Shown: piece after piece, positions 63,018 through 64,000 of the stretch
Layout of the letters: each line of letters opens with the position of its first letter
How positions within the stretch are numbered: position 1 is the first letter of the stretch
NCBI RefSeq assembly: GCF_020164535.1
Contig: NZ_JAIQZC010000001.1
Coordinates: 992,001-1,056,000, forward strand
Direction of reading: 5' to 3'
DNA length: 64,000 nt
Source of the DNA: Psychroflexus montanilacus
GTDB lineage: Bacteria > Bacteroidota > Bacteroidia > Flavobacteriales > Flavobacteriaceae
The notes under the pieces: generated by a model
Seen by the model: only the letters and a program-made list of their open reading frames with translations
Databases searched by the model: none
Told to the model about the DNA's origin: nothing
Translations under genes and position numbers: made by a program

Positions 63018-63346
63018 TGAAACACCAGCTTGGAGAAAAGCTTTACTATTCTATTGGGGAAGTCTCCAAGGCCTTTGATGTTAACCCATCACTTATACGT
63101 TTTTGGGAAAAAGAATTTGATGAAATTCAACCTAAAAAAAATTCAAAAGGAAATAGAAAATTCACCCAGGAGGATCTTAAAACAATAGACTTCATATACC
63201 ATCTTGTAAAAGAACGTGGATTCACACTTGAGGGTGCAAAGACACACCTTCGTGAAGACAAAAAAGACACCCTTTCCAAATTTGAATTAATCAGCAAATT
63301 GAAAGCCATAAAAGCTGAACTTATCTCTATAAAAAATCAACTTTAA
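63017..63346 (+). CDS. MerR-family transcriptional regulator
   Basis: A 109-residue protein with a MerR-type winged helix (YYSIGEVSKAFDVNPSLIRF, GNRKFTQEDLKTIDFIYHL) and a short helical C-terminus without a ligand domain. It is translationally coupled to the M23 gene. Similar short MerR proteins occupy this place in other Flavobacteriaceae. Confidence 0.92.
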   Translation: MKHQLGEKLYYSIGEVSKAFDVNPSLIRFWEKEFDEIQPKKNSKGNRKFTQEDLKTIDFIYHLVKERGFTLEGAKTHLREDKKDTLSKFELISKLKAIKAELISIKNQL

Positions 63347-63357
63347 AAATAAAAAGA

Positions 63358-63957
63358 ATGAAAAAGTGGTTAATCCCAGTTATAATAATTGCAGTTGTAG
63401 GCTTTGGCTTATACAGCTGGACTAAAGGTTTCAATAATACTGCTGTTACGCTACAAGAAGAAGCTAAAACAGCATGGAGTAATGTAGAAAGCGCCTATCA
63501 ACGCAGGAACGATCTAATAGGAAATCTGGTTAAAACGGTACAAGGCGCTGCAGATTTTGAAAGAAATACCTTAACAGATGTAATCGAGGCTAGAGCTAAA
63601 GCAACTTCTGTAAACATAAATGCTGATAATCTTACAGAAGAAAACATACAACAATACGAGCAGGCTCAAGGTGGTTTAAATTCTGCTTTATCTAGATTAT
63701 TGGTAAGTGTTGAGCGCTATCCAGAATTGAAATCCAATCAAAATTTTATGAATCTTCAGACACAATTGGAAGGGACCGAAAACAGAATTAACGTAGAAAG
63801 AAATCGCTACAACTCTTCAGTTGGAGAGTACAACACTCACATCAAAGTATTTCCAAATTCTATCTTTGCTGGCTGGTTCAATTTTGATGAAATGTCTAGA
63901 TATTCTGCAGATGAAGGTTCTGAAAATGCGAGAGAAGTAGAGTTTGATTTCAATTAA
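63358..63957 (+). CDS. lemA: LemA family protein
   Basis: A 199-residue protein with one N-terminal membrane helix (WLIPVIIIAVVGFGLYSW) and the LemA domain: AKTAWSNVESAYQRRNDLIG, NLVKTVQGAADFE and YPELKSNQNFMNLQTQLEGT. Function is unclear; in this phylum it is often followed by TPM-domain genes, as here. Confidence 0.94.
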   Translation: MKKWLIPVIIIAVVGFGLYSWTKGFNNTAVTLQEEAKTAWSNVESAYQRRNDLIGNLVKTVQGAADFERNTLTDVIEARAKATSVNINADNLTEENIQQYEQAQGGLNSALSRLLVSVERYPELKSNQNFMNLQTQLEGTENRINVERNRYNSSVGEYNTHIKVFPNSIFAGWFNFDEMSRYSADEGSENAREVEFDFN

Positions 63958-63967
63958 AACACAATTC

Positions 63968-64000
63968 ATGAAAGTTTCTGAGTTTATAAATCCTGAAGAA
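63968..64000 (+). CDS. Start of a probable TPM-domain protein (cut by the window edge)
   Basis: An ATG at 63968 opens a frame (MKVSEFINPEE) that runs off the right edge. The place after lemA and the first residues fit the TPM-domain family, but only 11 codons are visible. Confidence 0.5.
   Translation, partial: MKVSEFINPEE

Overview
This window comes from an AT-rich marine-type member of the Bacteroidota, most likely a Flavobacteriaceae species. The signs are promoters of the Bacteroidota type (TTTG or TTG, about 19 to 21 bp, TAnnTTTG), almost no Shine-Dalgarno sequences, a type IX secretion (T9SS) sorting domain and a T9SS plug-like protein, many lipoproteins, a sodium-pumping Nqr complex, and the flavobacterial neighbourhood alaS / M23 peptidase / MerR / LemA. 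It looks chromosomal. I see no rRNA, phage, IS transposase or CRISPR array.

Layout. 1-5.8 kb: end of an SPFH/prohibitin gene, a 119-bp tandem repeat block, tRNA-Arg, apt, then a tight folE-cysS-yidD-lgt-DUF192 run. 5.9-13.5 kb: housekeeping genes (CoA-binding protein, sodium:solute symporter, recR, glycosyltransferase, a 2-oxoacid dehydrogenase E2, an FKBP-like lipoprotein, S4-domain protein, phosphoribosyltransferase, aroK). 13.5-14 kb: two identical tRNA-Lys genes and tRNA-Leu. 14-23.3 kb: SDR enzyme, methyltransferase, apbE and the nqrABCDEF operon; ApbE is expected to attach FMN to NqrB and NqrC. 23.4-33.3 kb: T9SS plug protein, pruA, rsmG, fatty acid desaturase, aminotransferase, mscS, a flavin reductase-like protein, a pair of small membrane paralogues (one frameshifted) and a sterol desaturase-family enzyme.

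33.7-52.1 kb is the most unusual part: an 18-kb phenylacetate degradation (paa) cluster, all on the minus strand, reading paaE-A-B-C-D-G-H-I-J, a toxin-antitoxin pair, paaZ, an enoyl-CoA hydratase, paaY, and the E2 and E1 of a 2-oxoacid dehydrogenase. Four genes for four-helix-bundle (23S rRNA intervening-sequence-type) proteins are scattered between the catabolic genes, although no rRNA is nearby. Each is framed by short degenerate tandem repeats arranged as an inverted pair, and each pair has a different sequence. Other long spacers of the cluster carry similar 7- or 8-bp arrays without the gene. In most arrays the stop codon of the upstream gene lies in register with the repeat unit. Two nearly identical palindromes, resembling PaaR-type operators, lie before paaE and before the hydratase-paaY-E2-E1 half. 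No phenylacetate-CoA ligase (paaK) is present, so the E1/E2 pair might feed phenylacetyl-CoA directly from phenylpyruvate.

52.2-64 kb: nitroreductase, a sugar aminotransferase and a sugar-phosphate transferase, a 1043-residue secreted T9SS substrate, a TetR regulator (candidate PaaR), a GSCFA protein, alaS, and the divergent M23-MerR-LemA run that continues past the right edge into a probable TPM-domain gene.
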